Part shown: piece after piece, positions 31,913-40,072 of the stretch
Layout: every line of letters begins with the position of its first letter
How positions within the stretch are numbered: position 1 is the first letter of the stretch
DNA from: Coriobacteriia bacterium
GTDB lineage: Bacteria > Actinomycetota > Coriobacteriia > Anaerosomatales > Kmv31
Length of the DNA stretch: 40,558 nt
Reading direction: 5' to 3'
Assembly: GCA_014859305.1 (NCBI GenBank)
Contig: JACUUM010000018.1
Span: 1-40,558 of the forward strand
The notes under the pieces: model-generated
Database searches by the model: none
What the model saw: only the letters and a program-made list of their open reading frames with translations
Told to the model about the DNA's origin: nothing
Program-made: the position numbers and the translations under genes

Positions 31913-32422
31913 CTACCAGCGCTCCCGATGCACGTAGGCGGGCTCGTAGCGCTCGGCCGGAGGCTTCTCCTCGGCGGGATGACCGACGGCGACCACCGCG
32001 AAGGGCACGACCCTCTCCGGCAGCCCCAGCACCTCGGCGATCGCGCGCTCGCGCTCCGGGCGCGGGTGGTAGCCGAGCCACACCGCTCCCAGGCCCAGCG
32101 CGTGCGCCGCCAACAGGATGTTCTGCACGGCCGCGGCGCAATCCTGGACCCACATGCCCTCGTGCCTCTCGGCCGCCAGCTCGCCCGCGACGAGGATGCC
32201 CAGCCCCGCGTCGGGGAGCATCCGCGCGTAGGGGCTGGTCTCCGCCGCCGCACTCCTGGTGCCGGCATCGAGCATCACGACGAAGCGCCACGGCTGCTGG
32301 TCGCCCGCCGAGGGCGCCGCCATCGCCGCGCGCAGCAGCGCCTCGACGTGCTCCTCGGTGACCGGCTCACCCGTGAAGCGGCGGATGCTGCGCCGCGTCG
32401 CGATAGCCTCCATCGCGTCCAT
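31913..32422 (-). CDS. Nitroreductase-family FMN oxidoreductase
   Basis: The 169-residue protein has the FMN-binding N-terminus (AIATRRSIRRFTGEPV), APSAGDQQPWRFVVM, the central WVQDCAAAVQNILLAAHALGLGAVWLG and VVAVGHPAEE. This is the short nitroreductase type common in anaerobes; the substrate is unknown. It leads the fetAB unit with a GGAGGTG RBS. Confidence 0.9.
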   Translation of the reverse strand: MDAMEAIATRRSIRRFTGEPVTEEHVEALLRAAMAAPSAGDQQPWRFVVMLDAGTRSAAAETSPYARMLPDAGLGILVAGELAAERHEGMWVQDCAAAVQNILLAAHALGLGAVWLGYHPRPERERAIAEVLGLPERVVPFAVVAVGHPAEEKPPAERYEPAYVHRERW

Positions 32423-32522
32423 CTGGCACCTCCCTCGGCGACCTCACATGAGGATACCCGACGCCCCCGCTCGCGGCGCGGCCGTCCACGCCGACGCTGG
32501 TGAACGGGTATGAACGGAACAG

Positions 32523-35288
32523 GTGCGGGAGGACCGGCGCCGCCCGCCCACGGATGCCGCACCCGTCCCCGGACGCGAAGGGCCGGAGATGCCCGAGGGC
32601 GACTTGGCAGAGGGTGTCCTGCCGCAGGCCTTGTTGCGCGCCGCACTCGAGACGAGCGGCTCGGGGGTCGCGGTGGTGCGCGCCCCCGACCTCACGTGCG
32701 TGTACGCGAACGAGGAGTGCGAACGCCTTGCCCGGACCGAGGGGATGGCCGGGCGCGCTCTCGCCGACTCCTGGCCGGACCTCGCCCGGCGCGGCCTCCT
32801 CTCCCGGCTCGTCGAGACACTCCGGCGTGGCGGGACCTTCCGCGCGGAGGAGCAGCCGTTCGTGCTGCCCGGCCCCAACGGCACGCCGACGGAACGGCTC
32901 CTCACGTTCGACGGCAGCGGCGTCGAGGTCGAAGGCGTCCCCTACGCCGTCCTGAGCGTCTCGGACGTGACCGGCCGCGCCCGCGCCGAGGACGCGCTGC
33001 GGCAGACGGTGCGGCTCCAGGACGCCCTCACCCACATCAACGAGGTCATCCAATCCGAACGGGACATCGAGGAGATCCTCGACCACGTCGTGCGGATGGC
33101 GGCCGAGGCGCTCGGCGCCGGCTCGGGCGCGGTCGCGCTACGCGACGAGGAGGGCTGGTTCGTGCGCACCGTCCACGGGTTCCCGCCGGAGGCGCGCGGC
33201 AACCGGCTGCCGCAGGAGCGGATGCCGCACGGCGTTCTCGCGGCGGAAGCGGACGAGGTCGTAGCGGTGGAGGACGCGTCGGCGGACCCGCGGACGGAAC
33301 GAGGTCTCATGGAGGAGCACGGCATCACCTCCGTGATCGTCATACCTCTCAGGATGCGGGGCGAGCCGACAGGGCTCCTCTTCTGCAACTGGCACGGTGA
33401 CAGGCACCGCTTCACCGACGCGGAGGTCCGGTTCGCGGTCAAGTTCGGCGCCAGCGTGTCGCTCGCCATCGACAACGCCGCTCGGCTGCGCGCCGAGGAG
33501 ACCGCCCGCGCCGCGGTGGCCGAGGAGCTCAGGACCGTCAACGCGCTGCTGGAGGCCGCCGAGGCCCTCAACGCCTCGTTCGGCCTCGAGCAGGTGCTCG
33601 CCACCCTGCTCCGCGTGGTGAGGCGGGTCTGCCGGCAGTGCTGCGTGACGGTGAGCGTCCTGGACGCGCGTACCGGCAGCGTCCGGACCCTCGCCGCCGA
33701 GGGCGTCGCCTGCCCGGGCGGCGGCAGGCCGGTCGAGGAGCTCAGTCCGGAGATGCGCAGGGCCATCGAAGAGGGCCGGACGGCGGTGCTCTCCTACGTG
33801 GAGCAGGACTCCTCGCCCGAGGCGCGACGGATCGCCGAGGAGCATGGAGTGGTGAACCTGCTCTTCGTCCCCCTGGGCATGGAGGGGGATCGCTTCGGCT
33901 ACATCAAGGTCTTCGACCCCGGTCACAAGACGCGCTTCACCGAGCGCGAGGCTCGTCTGGCCTCAGCCATCGCATCGGAGGCGGCCGTCGCCGTCCGTCA
34001 CGCGATGCTGGTGCAGGAGATGCGCGAGACGGCCCGGCTCGGGGAGGCGCTGGACGGCATCAACCAGATCCTGCACGCCACGCTCGACCCCCACGAGCTG
34101 CTCGAACACTCCGTCGCGCTCGCCGCCGACGTGCTCCACGCACCTGTCGGCGGCGCCCTGCTGTTCAACGGTGAACGGGCCTCACTCGCCGTCTCCAAGG
34201 GAGTGCCGCACGACCAGGCACGGGCGCTCGAGAGCACGCTCTCCGACGCCTCCGCGACCGAGGAGGCGCTGCGGAAGGGTGAGCCGCTGCCCATGGACCG
34301 GGTGGACCGCGAGAGCCGGGTCGACGGCGAGCGGCTCGAGCTGCTGGAGCTGCGGTCGCTGATCCTGTTGCCCCTGAAGGCGCGGTCGCGCTCGTTCGGC
34401 GTCCAGTTCTTCGGGCATCGGGAGCCGCACACGTTCGGGGACGCGGAGGTCGACTTCGCGCGCAAGCTCGCCGCGTCGCTGTCGCTCGCACTGGAGAGCG
34501 CCCGCCTCTACGAGGGCGAACGCTTCATCGCCGAGACCTTGCAGGAGAGCCTGCTCTCCCTGCCCGAGGACGTGGAAGGCGTCGAGCTTGCCCACCTCTA
34601 CCATTCGGCGACCGAATCCGCCCGCGTGGGCGGCGACTTCTACGACGTCTTCGAGCTCGCGCACGGCCTGGTGGGCGTACTGATCGGAGACGTGTCCGGC
34701 AAGGGGGTGGACGCGGCCGTGCTCACCTCGCTCGTGAAGAACACGGTGAGGGCGCACGCGCGCGAGCCGGGGCGCACGCCCGCCGAGGCCGTCCGGCTCA
34801 CCAACGACGCCGTCTTCCGCGAATCGGCGCCGGAGTCGTTCGTGACTCTGTTCTTCGGGATGCTCGACAGGCGCGACGGCCGCTTCGTCTACTGCAACGC
34901 CGCTCACACGACGGCGCTGCTGCGCCGGCGGGAGGGCACGGTGTGCAGTCTCGGCCCCAACTCGCCGATGGTGGGCGCGTTCGACGCCGTGGGCTTCTCG
35001 CAGTCGGAGACCTTGCTGGAGACCGGGGACACGCTGTACCTCTACACGGACGGCCTGACCGAGGCGCGCCGCGGGAAGACGCTCTTCGGCGAGGAGCGGC
35101 TCGTCGAGGCGGTGGCGCGCATGCCCGAGGCCTACGACATGTGGGCGCGGGCGCGCGGGGTCCTGGAGGAGGTCCTGCGCTTCTCGGACGGGCACCTGGA
35201 CGACGACCTGGCGCTGCTGGTCGTCAGGAGGACGGGCGCGCCGGTGGCCGCGGCCGCCCAGCAGAAGTTCGTCTTCGACGGCGGCTGA
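32523..35288 (+). CDS. PAS/GAF-sensing PP2C (SpoIIE-type) phosphatase
   Basis: The 921-residue cytoplasmic protein has a PAS-like domain (about 35-150), three GAF-type domains (about 170-325, 340-495, 510-665) and a C-terminal SpoIIE/RsbU phosphatase domain (about 680-900). The phosphatase domain shows VGGDFYDVFEL, GDVSGKGVDAAVL, LYTDGLTEAR and DDDLALLVV. Such proteins dephosphorylate anti-sigma factor antagonists and so couple signals to sigma factor activity. CRQCC in the second GAF could be redox-active. An ATG at 32589 with a GGAG-type RBS is a likely alternative start to the GTG. No anti-sigma or antagonist gene is adjacent. Confidence 0.88.
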   Translation: MREDRRRPPTDAAPVPGREGPEMPEGDLAEGVLPQALLRAALETSGSGVAVVRAPDLTCVYANEECERLARTEGMAGRALADSWPDLARRGLLSRLVETLRRGGTFRAEEQPFVLPGPNGTPTERLLTFDGSGVEVEGVPYAVLSVSDVTGRARAEDALRQTVRLQDALTHINEVIQSERDIEEILDHVVRMAAEALGAGSGAVALRDEEGWFVRTVHGFPPEARGNRLPQERMPHGVLAAEADEVVAVEDASADPRTERGLMEEHGITSVIVIPLRMRGEPTGLLFCNWHGDRHRFTDAEVRFAVKFGASVSLAIDNAARLRAEETARAAVAEELRTVNALLEAAEALNASFGLEQVLATLLRVVRRVCRQCCVTVSVLDARTGSVRTLAAEGVACPGGGRPVEELSPEMRRAIEEGRTAVLSYVEQDSSPEARRIAEEHGVVNLLFVPLGMEGDRFGYIKVFDPGHKTRFTEREARLASAIASEAAVAVRHAMLVQEMRETARLGEALDGINQILHATLDPHELLEHSVALAADVLHAPVGGALLFNGERASLAVSKGVPHDQARALESTLSDASATEEALRKGEPLPMDRVDRESRVDGERLELLELRSLILLPLKARSRSFGVQFFGHREPHTFGDAEVDFARKLAASLSLALESARLYEGERFIAETLQESLLSLPEDVEGVELAHLYHSATESARVGGDFYDVFELAHGLVGVLIGDVSGKGVDAAVLTSLVKNTVRAHAREPGRTPAEAVRLTNDAVFRESAPESFVTLFFGMLDRRDGRFVYCNAAHTTALLRRREGTVCSLGPNSPMVGAFDAVGFSQSETLLETGDTLYLYTDGLTEARRGKTLFGEERLVEAVARMPEAYDMWARARGVLEEVLRFSDGHLDDDLALLVVRRTGAPVAAAAQQKFVFDGG

Positions 35289-35429
35289 GGCCGCGGGCCG
35301 TCTCCGCGGAAGACCTCTCTCGGCAGCGCCCTCTCCGGCGTCGGCCCTACCTGCGCCGGTGCCGGCCTGGCATCCGGCTCGCTCCTGGGAGCCTCCGTAC
35401 CGTACGTCGGAGGACCAGGAGGAGACGAC

Positions 35430-36173
35430 GTGACGCTGACGTTCACCCAGCATGCGATCCGCCGGGCCTTGGTGACGGCGCTGGCGCTGACGCTGGCCGG
35501 AGGCGCGTCCGCCCCCGCGACGGCGGCGGCCTTGCCCGGCCCGACCGACCGCGAGCGCGAGGTCGTGCTCGAGCGCGCGAAGCGCTGGACGAAGCACGGT
35601 GTCCCCTACAGCCAGGCGCGGTACCACGAGGGCTACCGCACCGACTGCTCGGGCTTCGTGTCGATGGCGTGGGGACTCGACGAGTCGCTCACCACGCGGA
35701 GCCTGCCTGAGGTCTCGCGACGCATCGACAAGGACATGCTCAAGCCGGGCGACATCATGCTCAACGGCTCGGGCGACTCGCTGCGGCACGCCGTGATCTT
35801 CGGCGGTTGGGCCGATCAGGACAAGACCACCTACGTCGCGCTGGAGCAGACGGGTCAGAGCGGCGTGGACCGCGCCGTGAAGCGCGTCGTTCCGTACCCC
35901 TACCGCTTCCAGGGCGAGAAGTACAAGCCGTACCGACTGGACGGCCCGCTCGGTCCTGAGGCGGCCGTCCAGGCCGAGGCCGCCGAGGAGGCCGCCCGGG
36001 CCGCCGCCTCGAAGGCCGCCGCGGAAGCGGCCGAGGAGAAGGCCGCGGCGGACGCCACCCGGGAGGCCGACGCCGGCCTCGCGCGCGAGGCCGCCAAGCT
36101 GGCCTCCGGGACCGCGCACGCGGTCGCGCAGACGCCCACGCTGCTGGCGCGCCTCACCGGGATCCTCCCTTAG
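35430..36173 (+). CDS. Secreted NlpC/P60-like cell wall hydrolase
   Basis: The 247-residue protein has a signal peptide ending near TAAA (about 33) and an NlpC/P60-type core with catalytic Cys in TDCSGFVSMAWGL and His in LRHAVIFGGW. It ends with an Ala/Glu-rich, probably helical tail (about 180-235) and a hydrophobic C-terminus. The GTG start follows AGGAGGAG. The 141 bases upstream hold a CCTCCG/CGGAGG hairpin next to the RBS and no recognised riboswitch. Confidence 0.82.
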   Translation: MTLTFTQHAIRRALVTALALTLAGGASAPATAAALPGPTDREREVVLERAKRWTKHGVPYSQARYHEGYRTDCSGFVSMAWGLDESLTTRSLPEVSRRIDKDMLKPGDIMLNGSGDSLRHAVIFGGWADQDKTTYVALEQTGQSGVDRAVKRVVPYPYRFQGEKYKPYRLDGPLGPEAAVQAEAAEEAARAAASKAAAEAAEEKAAADATREADAGLAREAAKLASGTAHAVAQTPTLLARLTGILP

Positions 36174-36201
36174 GCCCCGCCCGGACGAGCCGACGCGACG
36201 A

Positions 36202-36240
36202 GCGGCCCCGCCTCCGTGTCGAGGCGGGGCCGCTTGCGCT
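36202..36240 (+). terminator. Terminator hairpin after NlpC/P60 gene
   Basis: A perfect 13-bp stem, GCGGCCCCGCCTC (36202-36214) with GAGGCGGGGCCGC (36221-36233), has a 6-base loop and is followed by a T/G-rich tail (TTGCGCTTGTGT). It stops the gene on its left and ends seven bases before the 3' end of tRNA-Sec on the other strand, so it may serve both. Confidence 0.75.
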
Positions 36241-36246
36241 TGTGTG

Positions 36247-36343
36247 TGGCGGAGGCGTGTGCGAATCGAACACACCCGGGACGCTCTTCACGCCCCACAA
36301 CGGTTTTGAAGACCGCGGGGCCCACCAGGACCCATTCGCCTCC
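36247..36343 (-). tRNA. selC: tRNA-Sec, anticodon UCA
   Basis: This 97-base tRNA reads UGA as selenocysteine. Its anticodon loop CTTCAAA (UCA, plus-strand 36307-36309) sits on a GCGGT/ACCGT stem. The D-stem has the diagnostic six pairs (GGGTCC/GGGCCC) with a minimal TGGT loop. The variable arm is long (GGGGCG/CGTCCC). The T-arm has TTCGATT. The acceptor GGAGGCG/CGCCTCC has an A-A mismatch at the eighth position. The discriminator G and CCA are encoded. All point to tRNA-Sec rather than tRNA-Ser or a suppressor. Confidence 0.95.
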
Positions 36344-36350
36344 GCCGCGT

Positions 36351-36378
36351 ATTCTACGGGGGCGGTGGGGGCTGTCAA
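36351..36378 (-). promoter_or_regulatory. selC promoter
   Basis: On the minus strand, a consensus TTGACA (36378-36373) and TAGAAT (36356-36351) are separated by 16 bp. Only seven bases lie between the -10 and the first base of tRNA-Sec, so the transcript should start at or within about two bases of the mature 5' end. Confidence 0.8.
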
Positions 36379-36447
36379 AGGGGGAGCCGCCGGGCGGACA
36401 CCGCCGGCGCGGGCGAAGTCCGGTGCCGGCCGGGCGGCGCCGGGACC

Positions 36448-36903
36448 CTAGGCCCCCCTGTCCCGGTGCATGATCTCGACCATCGTGCGCAGCTTCGCCT
36501 TGCGCTGACGGCGGTTCTTGCGCAGCTCCTCGCGCTTGGCGGGGTCGAGCGTGTCGGCGACGAGCTCGGCGAGCTCGGAGGGCTTGAACGGCTTGGTGAT
36601 GTAGTCCTCGTCGCCCTCCTCCATCGTGTCGAGCTGCTGCGAGAGCTCGCCGACGGCGGAGGCGAAGATGATGGGGATGTCCTTGGTCGCGGCATCGGCC
36701 TTCAGGCGCTTGCGCGTCTCGTGGCCGTCCAGCAGCGGCATCATGATGTCGAGCACGATGAGGTCCGGCTTCTCCATGCGCGCCTTGAGCAGCGCCTCCT
36801 GCCCGTCGCCCGCAGTGACCACCTCGTGTCCGCGGGCCTTCAGGGTGGCCTGCACGAGCCGTACGATGGACGGCTCGTCGTCGACCGCGAGTATCTTCGC
36901 CAT
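36448..36903 (-). CDS. CheY-like response regulator with basic C-terminal tail
   Basis: The 151-residue receiver domain has AVDDEPS, phosphorylation Asp in LIVLDIMMP and Lys in ITKPFKP. After the receiver (about 1-118) comes a Lys/Arg-rich tail (KREELRKNRRQRKAKLR), too short for a standard DNA-binding domain. It lies 59 bases downstream of a second receiver gene and the hybrid kinase, in the same direction. It may relay phosphate in that system or bind a partner through its tail. Confidence 0.88.
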   Translation of the reverse strand: MAKILAVDDEPSIVRLVQATLKARGHEVVTAGDGQEALLKARMEKPDLIVLDIMMPLLDGHETRKRLKADAATKDIPIIFASAVGELSQQLDTMEEGDEDYITKPFKPSELAELVADTLDPAKREELRKNRRQRKAKLRTMVEIMHRDRGA

Positions 36904-36962
36904 TACCGACCCCTCCCGTTCCCCGGGCCGTCCCCGGCCCGCTTCTCCCGGCTGCCTCGGCC

Positions 36963-37331
36963 CTACCCCTGGTCCAGGAGCCGCGCCACCTGCTCGATCA
37001 GCTCCTTGGGCGTGAACGGCTTGCAGATGTAGCGCTCCGCCCCGCACTGGATGCCCGCTTCCACCTCGGTCTTCTGGCTCTTGGCCGACAGCATCACCAC
37101 GGGGATGCCGCGCGTGGCTTCCTGCGCCTTCAGCCGCTCGACCGCCTCGTAGCCGGTCATCACGGGCATCATCACGTCCATCAGTATTAGGTCCGGCTGC
37201 TCGGTCGCCGCCGCCTCGATCGCGACGATGCCGTCCGCCGCCTCGAACACCTCGTGGCCGGCCTTCTCGAGCGAGAAGGCCACGAGGCGCCGGATGTGCG
37301 GCTCGTCGTCCACCACGAGTATCCTGCTCAC
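36963..37331 (-). CDS. CheY-like response regulator
   Basis: The 122-residue single receiver domain has VVDDEPH, LILMDVMMP and YICKPFTP. The GTG start overlaps the kinase stop (GTGA), so it is translationally coupled and likely a direct phosphorylation target. It has no output domain. Confidence 0.9.
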   Translation of the reverse strand: MSRILVVDDEPHIRRLVAFSLEKAGHEVFEAADGIVAIEAAATEQPDLILMDVMMPVMTGYEAVERLKAQEATRGIPVVMLSAKSQKTEVEAGIQCGAERYICKPFTPKELIEQVARLLDQG

Positions 37332-39529
37332 GCGGCTCCCTCCGCCCTCTTCGTCAGGACCTCCTCGACCCGCTCGGCGATGGCCGCCGCGTCGAAGGGC
37401 TTGTGGATCTGCTCGCTGGCTTGGGCGAGTATGTCGATGCGCTCGCGGTCGATGCGGTGGGCCGTCATGACGACGATCGGGATGCCGCGGGTCTCCTCGG
37501 CGGACTTGACCTCCTGGATGACCTGGTAGCCGTCCTTGACGGGCATCTTCAGGTCGAGCAGCATCACGTCGGGCTTCTGGGCCTTGACCGCCTGCATGGC
37601 CTCGGCGCCGTCGTAGGCGCACTGCACGGCGAAGCCCTTGCCGCGCAGGGTCTTGGCCAGAACGTCCACGATGGCCCGGTCGTCGTCGACGATCAGCGCG
37701 AGCGGCGAGCTCACCTTGCCGACGAGCGAGTTGACGACCTGTACCAGCCGGTCGGACTGGATCGGCTTCTCGAGGTACTCGGCGGCCCCCAGGCGGCAGC
37801 TCTTGCCCTCGTCGCAGACGATCGAGAGCACGACCACCGGGATGTCGGCCGTGGACTCGTCGTCCTTCAGCCGCCCCAGCAGGTCGAAGCCGTCTACGTC
37901 GTCCAGGATGACGTCGAGCGTGATGACGTCGGGTCTGTGCTCGCGGGCCTGCCTCATCGCCTCCGCGCCGGAATACGCCTTGATCACCTCGTAGCCCCGC
38001 TTGCGCAGGTACTTCTCGACCAGGTCGGCGACCTCGGGGCTGCGGTCCACGACGAGCACGGTGCCGCCCCCCTCCAACGGGCCTTGCAGGTACGGCGTCC
38101 GGATGAGCTCGGCGGGCGCGATCGGCAGCGCGAAGCTGAACGTGGAGCCCTCCCCCTCCTCGCTGCGCGCCCAGATCCGCCCGCCCTGCAGCTCCACGAT
38201 GCTCTTGCAGATCGACAGGCCCAGACCGGTACCGCCGATCTCGCGGGTGAGGCTGGAGTCCACCCTGTAGAACTTGGAGAAGAGCTTCTTCTGGTCCTTC
38301 TTGGAGATGCCGATGCCGGTGTCCGTGACGCTCGTGATGATGCGGTCGCGGTCCTTGCGCACCCGCACGGTCACCGTTCCTCCGCCCGGCGAGTACTTGA
38401 TGGCGTTGCTGATGAGGTTCATCATGACCTGCCCGATGCGGTCGCGGTCCCCCGCGGCCTTGGGCAGGTCCTCGGGGAGCTTGACGACCAGCTCGATGCC
38501 GGCGCCCTCCGCCAGGGTGCGGAACGTCTCGACGGCGCCGAGCGCGACGTCGACGAGCTGGAGCGGTTCGCGCTTCAGGCGGATTCTGCCGGACTCGATT
38601 CGCGAGATGTCCAGCATGTCGTTGATGAGCGCGACGAGGCGGTCGGAGTTCTCCTGCACGATGGACAGGAACTCCTGCTGGATCTCGTTGATCTCGCCCG
38701 CCTCGCCGTCCAGGATCAGGTCCACGTAGCCCTTGATCGACGTGAGCGGCGTGCGCAGCTCGTGGCTGACCGTCGAGACGAACTCGTTCTTCATCTGCGC
38801 TATCTCGCGCTCGGCGGTCACGTCGTGCAGGCTGATCGCGCAGCCGAGGTACTCGTCGTGCCGCCCCTTGACGGGGTTGGTGCGCACCTCGATGACCCGG
38901 TGCTCGGGCTTCTCGACCACGATCTCGCGCACGGTGCGCTCGCCGCACCTCGCCGCCTCCGTGGGGTCCTCGCCCTCCTCGCCGAGGAGCGTCGCGAAGG
39001 GGACCTGCCGTCCTACGGCCCGCTTCACCTTCGCGCCCAGCATGCTGACGGCCGCCGGGTTCGCGTAGCCGACCGTGCCGTCGGCATCGAGGACGATCAG
39101 GCCGTCCCCGGTGCTCGCCAGGACCGCCTCGGCGCGCTCCCGGCACTCGACGAGCTCCGTGTCGTCGCGGATCGTGATCGCGACCCCGTCCTCGGCCTCG
39201 TCGCCCTCGTCGCCCTCCACGGGCACGCCTTCGAACGGCCGGACCATGCAGGTGAGGTGGCGCGAGCCGACCTCCGTGCGCACCGAGCGCGCCCTGCCGC
39301 CCTTGCCCGCCTCGAGCCCCTTGCGGACCGATCCGGCGATCTCCCGGCTGCCGAGGACCTCCACCTCAGAGCCGACCGCCTCGGCGCGCTTCACGCCGAA
39401 CATCTCCTCGGCGGTCTCGTTCATCAGACGAACGACGGCGTCGGCGCCGATGACCAGCAGCCCCTCCCCGGCGCCGGCGAGCAGCATCCGCAGGCCGTGG
39501 TTACGCCGCCTGTTCCCTTCGTCAGCCAC
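37328..39529 (-). CDS. Hybrid histidine kinase (PAS-PAS-HisKA-HATPase-REC-REC)
   Basis: The 733-residue protein has two PAS domains (about 10-120 and 130-245), HisKA with SHELRTPLTSIKGYV (about 260), and HATPase with MMNLISNAIKYSP, DTGIGISKKDQKKLF and GGTGLGLSICKSI. Two receiver domains follow, at about 485-600 and 610-725. The second is canonical (VDDDRA, LLDLKMP, HKPF). The first reads VVDRSPE, with Arg in place of one acidic pocket residue, but retains Asp (TLDVILDD) and Lys (EKPI). No membrane helix is visible, so the sensor is cytoplasmic. Confidence 0.93.
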   Translation of the reverse strand: MADEGNRRRNHGLRMLLAGAGEGLLVIGADAVVRLMNETAEEMFGVKRAEAVGSEVEVLGSREIAGSVRKGLEAGKGGRARSVRTEVGSRHLTCMVRPFEGVPVEGDEGDEAEDGVAITIRDDTELVECRERAEAVLASTGDGLIVLDADGTVGYANPAAVSMLGAKVKRAVGRQVPFATLLGEEGEDPTEAARCGERTVREIVVEKPEHRVIEVRTNPVKGRHDEYLGCAISLHDVTAEREIAQMKNEFVSTVSHELRTPLTSIKGYVDLILDGEAGEINEIQQEFLSIVQENSDRLVALINDMLDISRIESGRIRLKREPLQLVDVALGAVETFRTLAEGAGIELVVKLPEDLPKAAGDRDRIGQVMMNLISNAIKYSPGGGTVTVRVRKDRDRIITSVTDTGIGISKKDQKKLFSKFYRVDSSLTREIGGTGLGLSICKSIVELQGGRIWARSEEGEGSTFSFALPIAPAELIRTPYLQGPLEGGGTVLVVDRSPEVADLVEKYLRKRGYEVIKAYSGAEAMRQAREHRPDVITLDVILDDVDGFDLLGRLKDDESTADIPVVVLSIVCDEGKSCRLGAAEYLEKPIQSDRLVQVVNSLVGKVSSPLALIVDDDRAIVDVLAKTLRGKGFAVQCAYDGAEAMQAVKAQKPDVMLLDLKMPVKDGYQVIQEVKSAEETRGIPIVVMTAHRIDRERIDILAQASEQIHKPFDAAAIAERVEEVLTKRAEGAA

Positions 39530-39605
39530 CGGCTACCCCCATCGACGTGCATGGTCGAACGCGACGCGGCGCGTCCTCGGTTGTCACTTCGACGCACTCC
39601 CGGGC

Positions 39606-39643
39606 TTCACCTTCCATCAGCTACGGAGAACGGGGAAGGTGAA
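39606..39643. repeat. 10-bp inverted repeat between divergent regulators
   Basis: TTCACCTTCC (39606-39615) and GGAAGGTGAA (39634-39643) are perfect inverted copies 28 bp apart start to start, in the 155-bp gap between the hybrid kinase and a divergent response regulator. It could be a dimeric operator or a leader hairpin. Nothing else was recognised in the gap apart from the AGGAGG RBS. Confidence 0.6.
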
Positions 39644-39684
39644 CGGGTACCACGCGACGAAAGTAAGCGCATCAGGAGGGGGCT

Positions 39685-40062
39685 ATGACCAAGGTCCTGA
39701 TCGCCGACGACAACCGCCACATCCGGCTCCTCGTGAGCGCCGCGTTGCGGACCGCGGGCTATGAGCTGATCGAGGCCGCCGACGGCGAGGCGGCGATCGA
39801 GGCCGCCGTGCGGGAGCGGCCGGACCTCGTGCTGCTCGACGTGGTCATGCCCAAGCTCGACGGCTTCGAGGTGCTCCGCTTCATCCGCAAGCGTCCCGAG
39901 ACCGCGGGCTGCCGCGTCATCATGCTCACCGCGGAGGGGACCGAGGCCGACCGCGATCGCGGTCTCGAGAGCGGCGCCGACGGCTACCTCGTCAAGCCGT
40001 TCTCCGCCGACCGGCTGCGAAGCGCGCTGGCCGAACTGCTCGGCGGGGCCGAGGCGGGCTGA
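39685..40062 (+). CDS. CheY-like response regulator, divergent from kinase
   Basis: The 125-residue single receiver domain has IADDNRH, LVLLDVVMP and YLVKPFS. It has a strong AGGAGGGG RBS. It is divergent from the hybrid kinase and convergent with selB. It has no output domain. Confidence 0.9.
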   Translation: MTKVLIADDNRHIRLLVSAALRTAGYELIEAADGEAAIEAAVRERPDLVLLDVVMPKLDGFEVLRFIRKRPETAGCRVIMLTAEGTEADRDRGLESGADGYLVKPFSADRLRSALAELLGGAEAG

Positions 40063-40072
40063 GCCGGGCGCA

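Noticed and set aside
35289-35429. Riboswitch (c-di-AMP or c-di-GMP type) before the NlpC/P60 gene
   Set aside because: Such genes are often under c-di-AMP riboswitches, but I could not find the conserved cores; only a simple hairpin by the RBS.
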